Source: Paratinospora sagittata
Taxonomy: Eukaryota > Streptophyta > Magnoliopsida > Ranunculales > Menispermaceae
Direction of reading: 5' to 3'
Length of the DNA stretch: 64,000 nucleotides
Assembly (NCBI GenBank): GCA_035771175.1
Contig: CM069593.1
Coordinates: 1,048,461 to 1,112,460, forward strand
Positions 11,037 through 23,304 of this stretch are shown here, in pieces. The position numbers were made by a program, and so were the translations under genes. Every line of letters starts with the position of its first letter. Within the stretch, counting starts at the first letter, position 1. The notes beneath the pieces were generated by a model. That model saw nothing but the letters and a program-made list of their open reading frames with translations, made no database searches and was not told where the DNA came from.

Positions 11037-13652
11037 TTGAAATTTTCCAAAAAAAAAAAATTATCTTCTTAAATTATTGTATTTTGTTTGAAACGATAAA
11101 GAAGGTTGGCTGTAGCTAGCTAGTTTTTTTTCTTCTCTTTTTAATCTTTTATGCAACTTGTAATTAATTACAGCACTTCAATATATATGTTGCTATCTTT
11201 GTTGTACATGAAATTTTCTGATTTTTTATTTTATTGTAGATATATTTAGGAGTGTTCATCCTATCGATCAATTACGATAGTAATAAATCAAACAACCCAA
11301 GATGAATCAAGCGGATTACATTTGCAAATAAAATTGGATTTCGTATGTTAATTGTAGGAATTTGTAAATTGATTAGTTCACATTGGGTCACACACTTGAA
11401 AAAAAAAATCTAGACCTCAACCAATATAATAAAAAACAACTAATAATTTATATGACATGAAAATATTTTATAAGATTTAATTGTAGAATTCATGGATTAA
11501 AAAGATAGATTGACCTGACCCAAGCCAATTCGACGTCATACGAATTAATTGAGTTTGGGTTGGGTTGGTTTTTTATAGGAGCTCATCAACATGACTTTAT
11601 TAAGTCGGGTTGATATTTGAGCAAAACACGAACCATTTACAGTAAAAAATATTGTTTGTGTATAACTAAATGACCCTTCCATTTTGTGAACTCTATCTTA
11701 TGATCTATGTTAAAAGCTATATTAAATATTTGCATTTCACTTTAATAAGTTGAAGGTTCATATTGCTACTTTTGTTTTTTAGAAGATTATAATAATTTTT
11801 TTACTCTTTGAGTATATTTTGCCAATAATATTATCAATCATTCTGAAGAATATGTAGGTATACATAAAAACGGGCAAAAATTATGATGACAAGTGCCCCT
11901 CACAATTAAAACCGTAAAGGGCCCGACAACAAGATCATAGAAAACTAACAATCATGATTGCCCGATTATTTTGTTCATATATACCAACCTAGGCAAGTGC
12001 TAATTGAGTATGATAAGAGTAAAATCTATATAAGTAAACTACAAATAAGAGTTCTCTAAAAAAAAAAAAAAAAACCCTACAAATAAGAGTAAAATCCAAC
12101 TTTTTTTTTCTTATTTTTTGTTTCCTACCCGGTATCCACGTCTTTCAGGCAAGACTAATCTGTGTTCGAGCACTGCAGATCGTCTTTCCTTAAGTGGGCG
12201 CTCAACTTTCAGTTCTATATATATGTAATTAGGAAAGCACAAAAAGAGTAAAAATCGCATTACAAAAAGTAAGTTAAAAAATGTTACTCCAACTTAAATA
12301 TATCACAACTGATACGTTATGCTCAATTTAAGAAAGACCTAAAAGTGGAAATAAATCTCGATGGCTACTTTTCTTGAAAAAAAAAAAAGAAAATCTCGAT
12401 GGCTACGAATCCAAATAAGATTTTAGTATCAGAAGCTTCGAATGGAGCCTATCTTTGGATTAAATCTTCCACGTTTATTAAGAGTTTTTTCATAGGATTA
12501 ACTATTTCAAGCAAGTTAATTTCAAAGGGCAGTTGAAGAGATCTACCCTTGCAAGAAAACTAATAAAGAAATTGTTGAATCCAACGGCTAAAAATACTCG
12601 ACCAGATTGAACTGTATCTTTGATTTTATGCTTAATATTAACTAATTAAATCCCTTTGTTACATTACCAACTAAATATTTTTTAAGCCAAGGTCTCCTTG
12701 TCGTGGAGGGCAAATTAAGGCATAATAAGCATTGATTGTTCGTAGTTACTTTAATAATGAAGAATGTTATTATAACGCAATTTATGCTACTAAATATCAA
12801 ATGATATATACATAACCATGTTGGCGAGCTATGGTGATATAAACACATTCTTAAACACGAGTTAGAGGTATTTACTATATTAAGTTATTACATGTTTCGA
12901 TACTAATATTAAATCACCTATCATATACGAGTTTATCGTGCATGAAAGGTACTTAATATTACTCAACTTAAAGAGGACTTTTCTCTCCCATTTGTATCTC
13001 ATTGAAATAGGTCTTTTTTCTCCCATTTGCAATGATCCCAAAAAAAAAAAAAAAAAAAAAAAACCTATGGATATTTGTGCTATTCTTATATCAAATTATG
13101 AATTTTTCGAACGATTCATGCCATTTTTTTTTTCTTTTTAGGATCCTTCCTTGAACTGTTGGTATCATTGATTATATCGAAAAAATAAATAAATAAATGA
13201 TAGAATGAATAAAAACAATTATTCATGGTTGGCTCTTAAGCACATGTTATGATAATTCTATGTAGTAAATTAAAAACAAAAAATTGTCTTTGAAAAATAG
13301 TAATACAAAAGTGTTGTGTGACAAACATTTGTGCTTCATACATATATATATGGTAACTCTTTAATTATATGAGATGTATGTTGGTAGGTGAGATTGCCTT
13401 ATATATTTTTGTTTCTTCTATTAAAAGGAGACTAGGAAGAAGATGAACTTAAAGGAAACTAAAAGAAAGAAAAAAAGGGAAAGATGATTAGAAGGTAACC
13501 CGCAAAGCCATTAAATTTTCTGATTGTGTCCTAATCTTTTCTTTTCACTGTAGGTTCTTCTCAAAATGACTATTATATATAAGAATCATGCAATAACTAC
13601 ACACAAAGATAACTTCAAATCAAAACAAGATGCACTATATATCCTTTTTTCA
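11037..13652. other. Intergenic region between the two zinc-finger genes
   Basis: It contains the 3' UTR of the first gene and a degenerate dispersed repeat at about 11245-11660 (starts 'aggagtgttcatcc'; includes 'gggttgggttgg'). It also has homopolymer A runs near 12056-12074 and 13030-13052. A possible SINE relic at about 12115-12215 has 'cctacccggtatccac' and 'gtgttcgagcactgc'. No coding gene was recognised. Confidence 0.45.
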
Positions 13653-13663
13653 TTTATAAATAC
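13653..13663 (+). promoter_or_regulatory. Probable TATA box of the second zinc-finger gene
   Basis: TTTATAAATAC lies 108-118 bp upstream of the chosen ATG at 13771, a usual distance for a plant TATA box with a short 5' leader. Confidence 0.5.
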
Positions 13664-13770
13664 CCAATCTCCTCTTCCTCCTAAACTCACCATTAATCTG
13701 ATTCTGTTCTTCATCCTCAAGATTCGTGTCTGCTAGTTAAGATCAATTGATCCATTTTCTTCTTATTGCC

Positions 13771-14649
13771 ATGGAAGCCACTCCAAAGACGAATCATGAC
13801 CAAAAGAACAAAGAAGTTATAGCAGTAGAAGATCAAGAAAACACGAACAACAAGTCCGAAAACCCTGAATTGGATCTGGAGTTGGCAACAAAAGAACCAA
13901 ACGCTGCAGATTCTTCAAAACAACCGGGACGTAAGGATAATCGGGTTTTTACCTGCAAGTATTGTAGAAGGAAATTTGAGAGTTCTCAAGCACTGGGAGG
14001 GCATCAAAATGCTCATAAACATGAACGAAGACTCGTGAGAAAGGGCTTTATGGATCCAATGTATCTTGGATTACCTTATTATCATCATCCCATGTATTCA
14101 TCATCAAGCACGTCATCAAGTAGTAATTTTTCTCCATTCCACTCTCATATGGAGAGATCTTATGGCATGTTGAGGATGCATTCATCAATGGGTAGGATGC
14201 CATATACTCCATGGTCATCGCTTAGATATCATGTTCGTCGTGGAAGCCATACCGGTGGACGGCCAAGTCATAGTACTGCTCCTATAAGTAGTACTGGTTT
14301 AGTACAAAATAATGCAAATATTTCCTCACAGTTACCTATTAATAATATTAGCCTGAATAGTAATACTACTACTGGACTTAGAACAACAAGAATGTTAATG
14401 AATGAAACTGCAGGTTATAATGCAGCCATTAGTGGTGGCTTGCAGCATCAGGTACAGGGAATGGTGCCAATTATAAGGGTCAACAACAACTTTGGAGGCA
14501 ACACAGGAGCAAGAGTTCTTTCTTATACTAATCTGCTTATTGCAGGCAATAATAATATTAATCAGCAAATTGATGGAGATTATAATATTCTCAGATCAGT
14601 TAGTGGCCTTGTAGCTGAGAAAGAAATGGATTTGACTTTGAAGCTTTGA
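13771..14649 (+). CDS. Single C2H2 zinc-finger protein with EAR repression motifs (paralogue of the 9966 gene)
   Basis: Intronless, 292 aa from the ATG at 13771. That ATG sits in a gccATGG context; an in-frame ATG eight codons upstream at 13747 gives a less plausible hydrophobic start. One finger spans C62, C65, H78 and H82 with QALGGHQNAH. EAR-like LDLEL precedes the finger (about residue 37) and MDLTLKL ends the protein. It shares GYHHP/YYHHP, MHS, PW-SLRY and the C-terminus with the upstream gene, so the two are tandem duplicates about 2.7 kb apart. It lacks the His-rich N-terminus and the long Asn tract. The likely role is transcriptional repression in the nucleus. Confidence 0.92.
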   Translation: MEATPKTNHDQKNKEVIAVEDQENTNNKSENPELDLELATKEPNAADSSKQPGRKDNRVFTCKYCRRKFESSQALGGHQNAHKHERRLVRKGFMDPMYLGLPYYHHPMYSSSSTSSSSNFSPFHSHMERSYGMLRMHSSMGRMPYTPWSSLRYHVRRGSHTGGRPSHSTAPISSTGLVQNNANISSQLPINNISLNSNTTTGLRTTRMLMNETAGYNAAISGGLQHQVQGMVPIIRVNNNFGGNTGARVLSYTNLLIAGNNNINQQIDGDYNILRSVSGLVAEKEMDLTLKL

Positions 14650-16060
14650 TGATGATGATTTTTGTTTTTTATGTGGCCCTTTTGCTGTTGTTGTGTTTTA
14701 CTCGCATAGTTTTCTTGATTATGTGTCTCTTTTTTTTAGGCTGGAATAGATTGAAGGAATTTTCCTAGGTTTTTATTGCTTTTATTTATTTATGTGATTG
14801 TTGTTGTTTGTTTCAGAATTTCACTGTATATATGACAATATTTGGAGTACCTTTTTTATTTATTTATTTATTTTCAGTGTGATTAATATTGAATTTAGAT
14901 TTTATTTAGATGATGTATAGGGGATGCAAAAGTATAATCCTTTCAAGTTTAGTTAAATTACTATTCTTTTCTGTAAGTTGGGAACTACGTGTTCCCCAAA
15001 GTGAGTGCATAGGCATAGGCATAAACTCAGACTCAAAATCGAGATTTCGTCCCTCAACCATAGTCTATACCTCATTTCACAACCAATAAGACTGCCCAAC
15101 TTTTGGGTTAAATTACTCTTCATATATATTACACAGCTTTCAAGGTCATTCAAAATTCAAGGGATAGGTTGTTCATCATTTGCAAGCTAGGTTAAGTGGG
15201 TGGATTATTAATCTATTTACATAAGCTCAAATGACTGCTTAAAATGAGAAAATAAGCAGCCACACTCTGGTTGATCTAAATATGGAATGAATTGTACTTT
15301 AATATCCAGCTAATTCTATGATTTTGAGTAAATAAATAGGACAAAATGAAGATTTCTTGTTGAGATTTAGATTCAAGTTTCCAATTTTGTATACTTTCTA
15401 ATTAAGGATGAAAGCGAGATATATCAAGAAGGTAAATTTTTCATATATATATATATAGCTTGTCTTTCTCTTCTTACATAGGGTTAAAGGAAATTACTCA
15501 AACTAGGAAATGACATGCATCCAACTCGCATGGTTTCCTTTGGTAGATTTCAATCATTTTACCCTTTAAAAAAAAAAACTTAGATTATTAGCTATCTCTT
15601 TATAGTATAGAATTTACAAATTTAAATTAAATATACAAGAATAACATTTTTGTTGTAAATATGTTGAATATCCAAATAATATATGTATTCAAGTGATAAA
15701 TGTATCTAAGTTATATAAATACATATGTATACGTATCCTGCATGAATTATGTGGGAGCACAATTACTCGTCCATGTGAGATAGCATAGTTACCCATCTCT
15801 TTTTTAAAACACATTCAATCATTTGAAAAATATAATATATTGTTATATCATTACAATTACATTATTACATTCAATAATAAGAATACTAAAAGAGATTGAC
15901 ATGAAATTTTTTTACATGTTTTCCATTCAAAGCCTTTTTTAAGATAATTTTTTATGTACCTGCACATCTAATTCTAAGTATCTAATAGTTAAATAAATAA
16001 AAATTAAAAGCAAGTTCAAAGAATATTTTAATCATGTTCCTACATATTTAAAGCTTAGGG
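14650..16060. other. AT-rich intergenic region
   Basis: It holds the 3' UTR of the second zinc-finger gene, then AT-rich sequence with a short (AT)n near 15444-15456. No gene or recognisable transposon seen. Confidence 0.5.
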
Positions 16061-16069
16061 TTATAGGAA

Positions 16070-16265
16070 AAATGACAGTATTACCCTCAAATTCAGTTTG
16101 GTTCGGGTTAAATTTAGTTTTTTAATGTCTAAACCGAAAATTGAACTGAACCAATCGATTTTTTCATTCCTTAAATCGAAAACCGAACCAAACTTTACAA
16201 AAACCGAACTGATCACATCGGTTTGGTTCGATTTTTTGGTTTGATCCGTATCCATGAACACCCCT
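16070..16265 (-). repeat. Short dispersed repeat with 'aaccgaacc' words
   Basis: Read on the minus strand it starts TAGGGGTGTTCATGGATACG and is built of ggttcggttt/aaccgaacc words in both orientations, giving extensive self-complementarity. It ends near 'gagggtaatactgtcattt'. This resembles a common non-autonomous plant repeat. No ORF was found and target duplications were not resolved. Confidence 0.4.
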
Positions 16266-16700
16266 ACTCTAAACATCTCTTTATACACGTAAACATATAT
16301 AAATAGAAAATACATTATTAAATTTTGGAAAAAAGATGGTGGAAAATTTAATAACACGTGTCAATTAAATTCAACGACACATGTAGACTTCATATATGAG
16401 ACATGGACGCCCCCGATTGGAGAAGACATCTTTAAAGTCCATGCTCGTTTCGAGCCCCCTTAATAGGATGTAAGTTAAGATTTCTTCTCTCTACTTTGTT
16501 CTGTTCTGTTCTCCTTAATCGTTGTTAGGTAATGGATTAATGAACGATCAGATCAAATCATTTGAAGTTTTTCCTAACGAGACGCTGGATTTTAAGGCGA
16601 ATAGGCGGGCCCACTCACATAACTGATCCACGGAACCGTCAATGAACGACACATATATATACTCTGATCAAACCATCAGACATCGCTCAACGTAATCAAG
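16266..16700 (+). pseudogene. MED15-like promoter and exon-1 relic 1
   Basis: The words 'cacgtaaacatatataaata' and 'aataacacgtgtcaattaaa' precede an eroded MED15 exon 1 ('cgcccccgattggagaa', then 'aataggatgtaag') at about 16406-16470. The ATG and the MDNNNW codons are missing. The same arrangement recurs at 61495-62830, and the two relics resemble each other more than the live gene. Followed by 'ttcttctctctac' as in the true intron 1. Confidence 0.6.
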
Positions 16701-17077
16701 GCGCTCTCCTCCCTTAATATTACTATAATGGGAAATGCTAATTTTATCGTAGATTTTGTAAGTATACGTGAAACTACACACATAAATTAATAAATAATTT
16801 AATAAATATATATATAGTAACACCTGTAATTACACTTGTAAGCATTTTTTTATTATAATATCTTCGTTTATTAGTCTTTTTTTTAATGCTCGGACAGCCT
16901 GCTCTCGACCATATTCTCTCAGCTCGAACTTGGGGTTTTCTATTTTCTTCTTCGTCGAGAGGGTTTTCTACGGTTTTTCTTCTTCTTCTTCTTCTTCTCT
17001 AGTTCGCTTCGATCGGTTTTTTATTTTTTTATTTTTTTAATTGAAGTTGCAGAAAACGTTTTTGGTGTTTGATTTCA

Positions 17078-17167
17078 ATGGATAACAATAATTGGAGCCC
17101 GGTTCAACCGGAACCCGAAGCCCCCGATTGGAGAACCCAACTCCAACCCGATTATCGTTAATAAGAT
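17078..17167 (+). pseudogene. Duplicated first exon of the MED15-like gene, broken by an 11-nt deletion
   Basis: It starts ATGGATAACAATAATTGGAG and ends at AATAAGAT|gtaagc, like the exon at 17929. An 11-nt deletion in the 'tctcgttcgagaattg' region puts a TAA after 27 codons (ending QLQPDYR). This exon follows a plausible TATA-less promoter and CT-rich leader (about 16890-17077), so it could be the real 5' exon of the transcript and act as an upstream ORF. Confidence 0.65.
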
Positions 17168-17499
17168 GTAAGCTAACGTTTCTTCTCTCTCTTATCTATC
17201 TTATGATTTTTTAGTTCTGTAATTCTGTTGCTTCATCGTTATTTCTAGACTGTAGAGGAGTTCAATTACTTTGTTAGGGAAAGGGTTAATGAATGTTAAT
17301 CTTTTGATTTGTTAAATTAATTGTGGAGTTGTGTCCAGAATTAGAGATTTGGTGGTTGTTATATTGCTGATTTTGAGGCTACTTGTATTCTAGGGCATGT
17401 GGTTTTGCATGTAATATGCGAAAATTATTTTATTTGAATAACCCTTCACATGTTTGCACTTAAGCATCTGATACCTCTAGGTTATGATGGTAGTCTCAT

Positions 17500-17735
17500 T
17501 TATTTTTATTTTTATTTTTTATTTTTTATTTTTTTATAGAAGAAACAATGTTAGTAGTTAGTAGTTAGTTGTATAACTAGCTCCACAACCGTATCACACT
17601 CTCGGGGAGGTATCGGGTCCGTTCTTGACCCATTAATCCCGCTCACCATTAGGGTGTGGCAGTGGCAAGAGTTGAACTTGGAACCTTAAGGTTCTAAAGC
17701 CACATCTTTACTAACTGCACCAACCCCATGTTGGC
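17500..17735 (-). mobile_element. tRNA-derived SINE with 16-bp target site duplication
   Basis: The element is flanked by identical 16-bp copies of atgatggtagtctcat (17484-17499 and 17736-17751). On the minus strand it starts gccaacatggggttggtgca. An A-box-like TGGTGCAGTTAG follows, then a B box in GGTTCCAAGTTCAACTC (GTTCAACTC fits GWTCRANNC), and it ends in an A/T-rich tail of (A)nTAAA words. The matching stretch in the second duplication unit (18384-18399, one mismatch) is the uninterrupted empty site. The insertion is therefore younger than the tandem duplication. Confidence 0.85.
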
Positions 17736-17928
17736 ATGATGGTAGTCTCATCAGGAGTATGTTACTAAAGTTTTTGGTTTTTTGGTCAAGGGTGTTGAAA
17801 TTGCGTTGATTTTTTTTTTTTATTAGCCTTAAAATAGCATGGATAGAAATAATTAAGAAAGATATAACTGTTTTTTAATTAAATATCGACTTAGCCCTAA
17901 ATTGAACAGAGTGGAGGAAGCGTTTTCA

Positions 17929-19411
17929 ATGGATAACAATAATTGGAGATCGGCTCAACCGGAACCCGAAGTCTCCAATTGGAGAAACCAACTTCAACCT
18001 GATTCTCGTTCGAGAATTGTTAATAAGATGTAAGCTAACGTTTCTTCTCTCTCTCTCTCTCTCTTATCTATCTTCTTCATCTTTATTTGTTTATTTATTT
18101 TTTATTTTTTTGATTGATTTGTTGGATCGGTGCATGAATTGTTAGTTCTGTAATTCTGTTGCTTCGTCGTTGTTTCGAGACTGTGGATGAGTTCAATTGT
18201 TAGGGAAAGGGTTAATGAATGTTAAACTTTTGATTTGTTAATTTAATTGTGGATTTTTCCAGAATTGTTGATTTTGAGGCTACTTGTATTTTAGGGCATG
18301 TTGTTTTGCATATTGGATGCGAAAATTCTTTATGTGAACCTCCCTTCACATGTTTGCACTTAAACATCTGATTCCTCTAGTTTATGATGGCAGTCTCATC
18401 AGGAGTATGTTACTGAAGTTTCTGATTTTTTGGTCAAGGGTGTTGAAATTGCGTTGATTTTTTTTTTCTGTGTTAGGTATTTAATTACGGAGGTAGAGGT
18501 AGACCTAAAGTAGCATGGATAGAAATAATTAAGAAAGATGTAACTGTTTTTTAATTAAATATCGACTTAGTCCTAAATAGAACAGAGTGGAGGAAGCAGA
18601 TTTATGTAGCCAATCCTATGTAGTTAGAAAAGGACTTCGTTGAGTTGAGATTTATTGATGCTTTACTTTAGAACTGAAATCATTTTGTCTTCAGTTGTAT
18701 CGTATGGATAGGATTGGTTTGTAGTTAAGATTTCCTACTTATTATTTGTGCATGCTTAGAATGGAGACTTTGAAGAAACACCTCCCAATTTCGGGCCCTG
18801 AGGGATTGCTTGAGCTTCAGAAAATTGCTATAAGATTTGAAGAAAAGATTTACACTGCTGCTCTCAACCAGGTATGTCCGTTACTCAAATGGTGTATCCT
18901 GTTTGTACTTTAAATATTATTTACTTTATCTTGTTGTAGTAAGGCTTATAACTATTCTAAATTTATAATTTTCAGTCTGATTATCTGCGGAAAATATCTT
19001 TGAAGATGCTCGCAATGGAGACAAAATCTCAAAATACTAGTGTGACTAATCCCTTGCAATCAGCCTCCACTGTTACTAACCAAACTCCTGCAGATTCAGG
19101 TAACAATATGAATGCTCTAAGTGCATTTGTCTTATTTATTGTGCAAATCACTTTTCGCCTGGTGTATTTTTGACATATTCTTTTTGTTTTTCCAATACTT
19201 GACATTCATGACAGTAGAATAAGATTTTCAGTTTCTTTTATAATTTTAGATGTTCCTCACATTATGTGTGTTTGTTTATGCTGGTTGCTTTAAATTTATT
19301 GACAAATTTTCCTTTCACAATTGTTAATATGTTTTTTGGTCCATCATTATTATGATGGCCTCAGATTTATTCATTTTCTCACACCTAATGAGGAATCTGA
19401 TTTGTTGAATC

Positions 19412-19454
<43 letters not shown>

Positions 19455-20276
19455 GAATGTTCATTTTCTGATTTATTTTCTGTTTTTTTATTTTTTCCTG
19501 TAGGATCTCATGGTATGCAGCCCCAAGTGCGCAACCAAGGGCAGCAGTCCAATCAGACTCAGGCACGACAGCAGCTGTTGTCACAAAATCCCATTACATC
19601 AGCTGGGATTCAAAGTTCTGCTGGTTTTCCTTCAGCACTTCCATCACTTAGTGGTCTTACCCAGACCTCTGTGCCAAGTGCTGACTTGCAGAATATTTCA
19701 GGAATTCCTCAAAACTCTGTTTGTAATTCAGTGGGACAAGGGGTACCTTCAAATATGTTTGCCAGTACACAGAGGCAGATTCCAGGGAGGCAACTCCCAC
19801 AACAGAACCAGCAGCAGCCTTCAAATGCACCCCCATATAATTTTTATCAGCAGCAACAGTTACAACAACAGATTTTGAAGCATAAATTCCAGCAGGGGAA
19901 TATTCCTCAATCAGTCATGCAATCACACATCCAGCAGCAGCAGCAGAATCTGTTGGAGCCAACCCAGCTGCAATCTTCTCAGCAGCCTTCCCTAATGCAA
20001 ATGTCATCAAGTCTCCAGTCTACCCAACCCAGCCTTCAGCAGACGCAGCCATCAATGCTTCAATCAGATGTGCACCCTGGCATTCAACAAATAAGTACAT
20101 GGAGTTATTTGCTACTTATTTGTTATCATAAACATAGATTGGCTATTACCACGTTACTTATTTGCTGATACTCTTCTGAAACACAAAGTTAATAGTTACT
20201 TTCTTTGTTTGGGTTTATGGTTTTCTGACATATTTGTGTTTGTTGTTCATTTTGTCCAGGCCAGATGGTTGACTAA
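17929..20276 (+). CDS. Short MED15-like protein (Mediator subunit 15 KIX domain plus Gln-rich region)
   Basis: Exons 17929-18029, 18760-18871, 18976-19099, 19504-20094 and 20260-20276 join to 945 nt, 314 aa, all with GT-AG introns and consistent phase. The N-terminus MDNNNWRSAQPEPE, then WRNQLQPDSRSRIVNKIMETLKKHLPISG without its middle part, matches the plant MED15a KIX domain (about residues 18-95, ending SDYLRKISLKMLAMETKSQ). The rest is Gln/Ser/Pro-rich. The reading frame ends after a five-codon final exon (SQMVD), whereas plant MED15a is well over 1,000 residues. So this is a KIX-only version that could bind activators without joining Mediator through the missing C-terminus. By family it is nuclear. 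The upstream duplicated exon may give a leader with an extra ATG. Confidence 0.82.
19409..19454 (+). repeat. (CT)n microsatellite in MED15-like intron 3
   Basis: A near-pure run of about 20 CT units lies about 50 bases upstream of the exon-4 acceptor, within the polypyrimidine region. Confidence 0.9.
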
Positions 20277-22260
20277 ATTATCTGCAATCTCAAGCTTACA
20301 AAGCTCAAAGGCTTATTATAAACTAGAGGGGCACCCAATGCTCTTGCCTTACTAGTCTAGTGTGTTGTATATAGTATTGTATCTATGTGCTTGTGTTTCA
20401 TAACTCATAAGTTCTGCTGCCAGCCCTTCCCAGTGCTTAAAAGTTTCATGTCTCTGGTTTGTGGATCCAAAGATTAAGTGCTTATAAACTTTTGTCAGAT
20501 GGTTAACTGAAAATTTGATGTTGTGATGGAATATATAAATCTAGCAGACTCTAAATCGTAGTAACTAGTAATGGTCCTCTTCTCCCCTTGTTATTTTTAT
20601 GGCTAAATTTTATGGTATTTATCTTTTAAAATTTTTTGGTGTGAATTTAATAGAAATGAGTGTTCTTAATATCTATACCCAACCCATGTATAAGGGATGG
20701 AAGAAAAGATTTTTAAAATGCAGCAAATTGAAAATTTGAAGAAGGGTGCAACTGGTTTGTGATTTGAATACAATTTTTTGTATTTTGACAAAAAAAGAAA
20801 AATACTGTTTTCTGTATTGAAAGTTTTGAAAACATGAAAAATGATCTTAAAGCAATTTTTAAAGATTTTATGCAACGTTGAAAAATAATAAATGTTTTTT
20901 TAAAATTTTTATTTTTTAAATTGTATTCTCTTGCAAATCATATGTGACCGAAAAGATCCCATTATTTGGTATAAACCATGATAAGAAGTTCGTCTGATTG
21001 GATCTACAACCCAATGTTGTAAGGTAATTGATTTTGTTCGGTTAAGCTTACCCTTATTCTTACTTTATATATTGAGGCTTTCAAATGCTCTTTGGCACTC
21101 CCCTTAAAGCTAGACCTACAGGCTTGATCCTTCTTCAAAGTCATAAATTTGTATTTCATTGGTTTTTTTTTGTTGATGGCTTGACTATAAACAATGCATA
21201 TCTTCCCGGTGATTATCCCTCTTAGGCATTATTAATGTAGGTAGGTACAAGCTAAGGGCTCGTGCTTGTACGTGCTAATAAGCTCCCTTTGAACCAATTC
21301 CATCACTTAGGATCATCCCGTGTGGTGAGCCTTTGGCTTCTTCTTCTCTTGGCTTTTAGTACTAAAGGGAATCTGTATTTGTTGCCATTTTAGAGAAGTT
21401 TTTGCTAAGGAAAAGGACTCTCAATTTAACTTAACTTGGGTATGCGGAAAAAAAGACGGTGAAGAAGAGAAAATGAAGGAAACGAAGAGGGAGGGTTTTG
21501 GGAGCGTTTTAGATTAGGTGCTGAAAGTAGAAAGATGAAGAATAAATGAATAAGAAATAAATGACAGCCAGCTTTTATTGCCTGTGGTTGTTAAAAGGTT
21601 GTAAAATCAACCTTTTCTTGTAGTGAGTAAAGAAAAAAAGGTTCCAATATTTTTACCACTAAAGACGATTACATCATGATTTTTTTTTTTAATGGTTTTC
21701 TCATTTTGAAATTGCAAACGGAAGGATATAGTCTCTCAAGGCATCATTTACTAAAAGCATTTGAATAATACCAAATAGTAAAATAATTCTTTCAATAGTA
21801 TATCAAGAGGAAGAAAAACTCTTACCATCATAATATTAGAAATTGCACACATTAATAAGAGAAAGAATCAAAGTTGTGATTTGTGAGATCAATAACCCTT
21901 TATGAAATAGAAATTTAATTAATCTATATCGAGTTCATCTTTATTCCTTTCTCTCCACCCCACAATGTGAAATATTTTTAGAACTTTCGAAGTGCTACAC
22001 TATAATAAAAAAGTGGATGTATCAATCTATTTAGCTTAATAATGAAGTTGTGCAAACAAAGAGTTAGTGAATAAGAAAGTCAAAGAATTGGTTTTTTTCA
22101 CCAAATATTAAGTGCCTTAGTTTTCCTAGATAAAATAAATAGTAGTCATAACTATTTTAGTGTTCCTATGGAGTTCGTAGATTTTTCATGGACTACTTAA
22201 AATTTCTAGCAGTTGTTAGATTTTCAAGAGTTTTAATACTTGCATTTTCCAAAAATCATT
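20277..22260. other. Intergenic region between the MED15-like gene and the terpene synthase locus
   Basis: It begins with the MED15-like 3' UTR. The rest is AT-rich sequence in which I recognise no gene, repeat family or microsatellite of note. Confidence 0.5.
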
Positions 22261-23304
22261 GATAGTTCTTGATCTTTTGTTTTGCAGAAGTTTATCAATA
22301 GGATTGTAATCTTCTTTTGGGGCATAGAGCAAAGTTGTGACAGATTTGAATCTTTTCTCTTTTGGTTTGTGTGATACAATCCAACCTTAGGTGCCAAGGA
22401 CTTCTAGGAGTGATTCCTAGACCTTTAATCTCATTTTACTATTCTAATCCTTTACCTCTACTTTTCATAACCATTTCTAAGACAACTATCAATCTTACAA
22501 TTTTCTTTCAACCCAATCTCCCCCTTTAGGCCTACATAATAATTAAAATAAAGATCATATCACAACTTTATTTTAAATAATATAAAACAATATTGCTAAC
22601 ACAAGTAAGGCATGTATATTAAAAAAATAATATAACAATTCATAATGTTAATCCTTGTAATTATTAATGTCTTAGCATACGTAATCAAAGTTATTAGAAG
22701 GAACAAACACACACACAAATACACAAAAACCAAAGAAAGAAAGAAGACTGACACATAAACAAAAAAAACAAAAAAATGAATTAAGGGGACTTGAATTTAT
22801 TTTATAAATTAAATTAAAAGGCTCCATTGCTTTAATCAATCTAAAACAAACAATATAAAATAATAAATAGCTAAAAAAAGAAGTAAAGCAAAATGAATAA
22901 TAAACTAAAGATAGTTTGGAAAGACTACCTTACCTTGAGTTCATGTAACTTTTGACACTATGAGATGTGATATAGAAAGGAAGAATACTTATAATTAAAA
23001 CTGATTAATTACAAAATCCTTTACATATTTCTCTGGATGAAGCCTGCTTATAAAAGTTACCTTATTGGTAACAGAGACTTTACTCAAAAAACAAATTAAA
23101 AAAAAGAAAAATATTCTAAAAGAAAGCTTAAAGAAGAAGAACAAGGATATCTTCTAAAATTAAAGTAAAATAATTTAATTTACATAGTTGGTCTTTTGCC
23201 TCCAGACTTCTCAATCCTTATCTTGCATAAATTTATTCTCCACTATGCATAAAACTCTTTTTTAGTATTAGATTTTTGAGTTTAAATTTTATAAAATCTA
23301 TTTT

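Larger units (their letters stand above)
17068..18595 (+). repeat. Tandem duplication of MED15-like exon 1 plus start of intron 1
   Basis: Unit 1 is about 17068-17922 and unit 2 about 17923-18595. Both run from 'tttcaatggataac' through the exon and donor, 'gttcaatt..gttagggaaagggttaatgaatgttaa', 'gatttgttaa', 'tttgcact', and end 'gaacagagtggaggaagc'. Unit 1 is longer mainly because of a SINE insertion at 17500-17735. Confidence 0.8.

Noticed and set aside
19510..19878. Alternative-frame ORF over the MED15-like Gln-rich exon
   Set aside because: It is a shadow frame of CAG-rich coding sequence; only the other frame joins the upstream and downstream exons.
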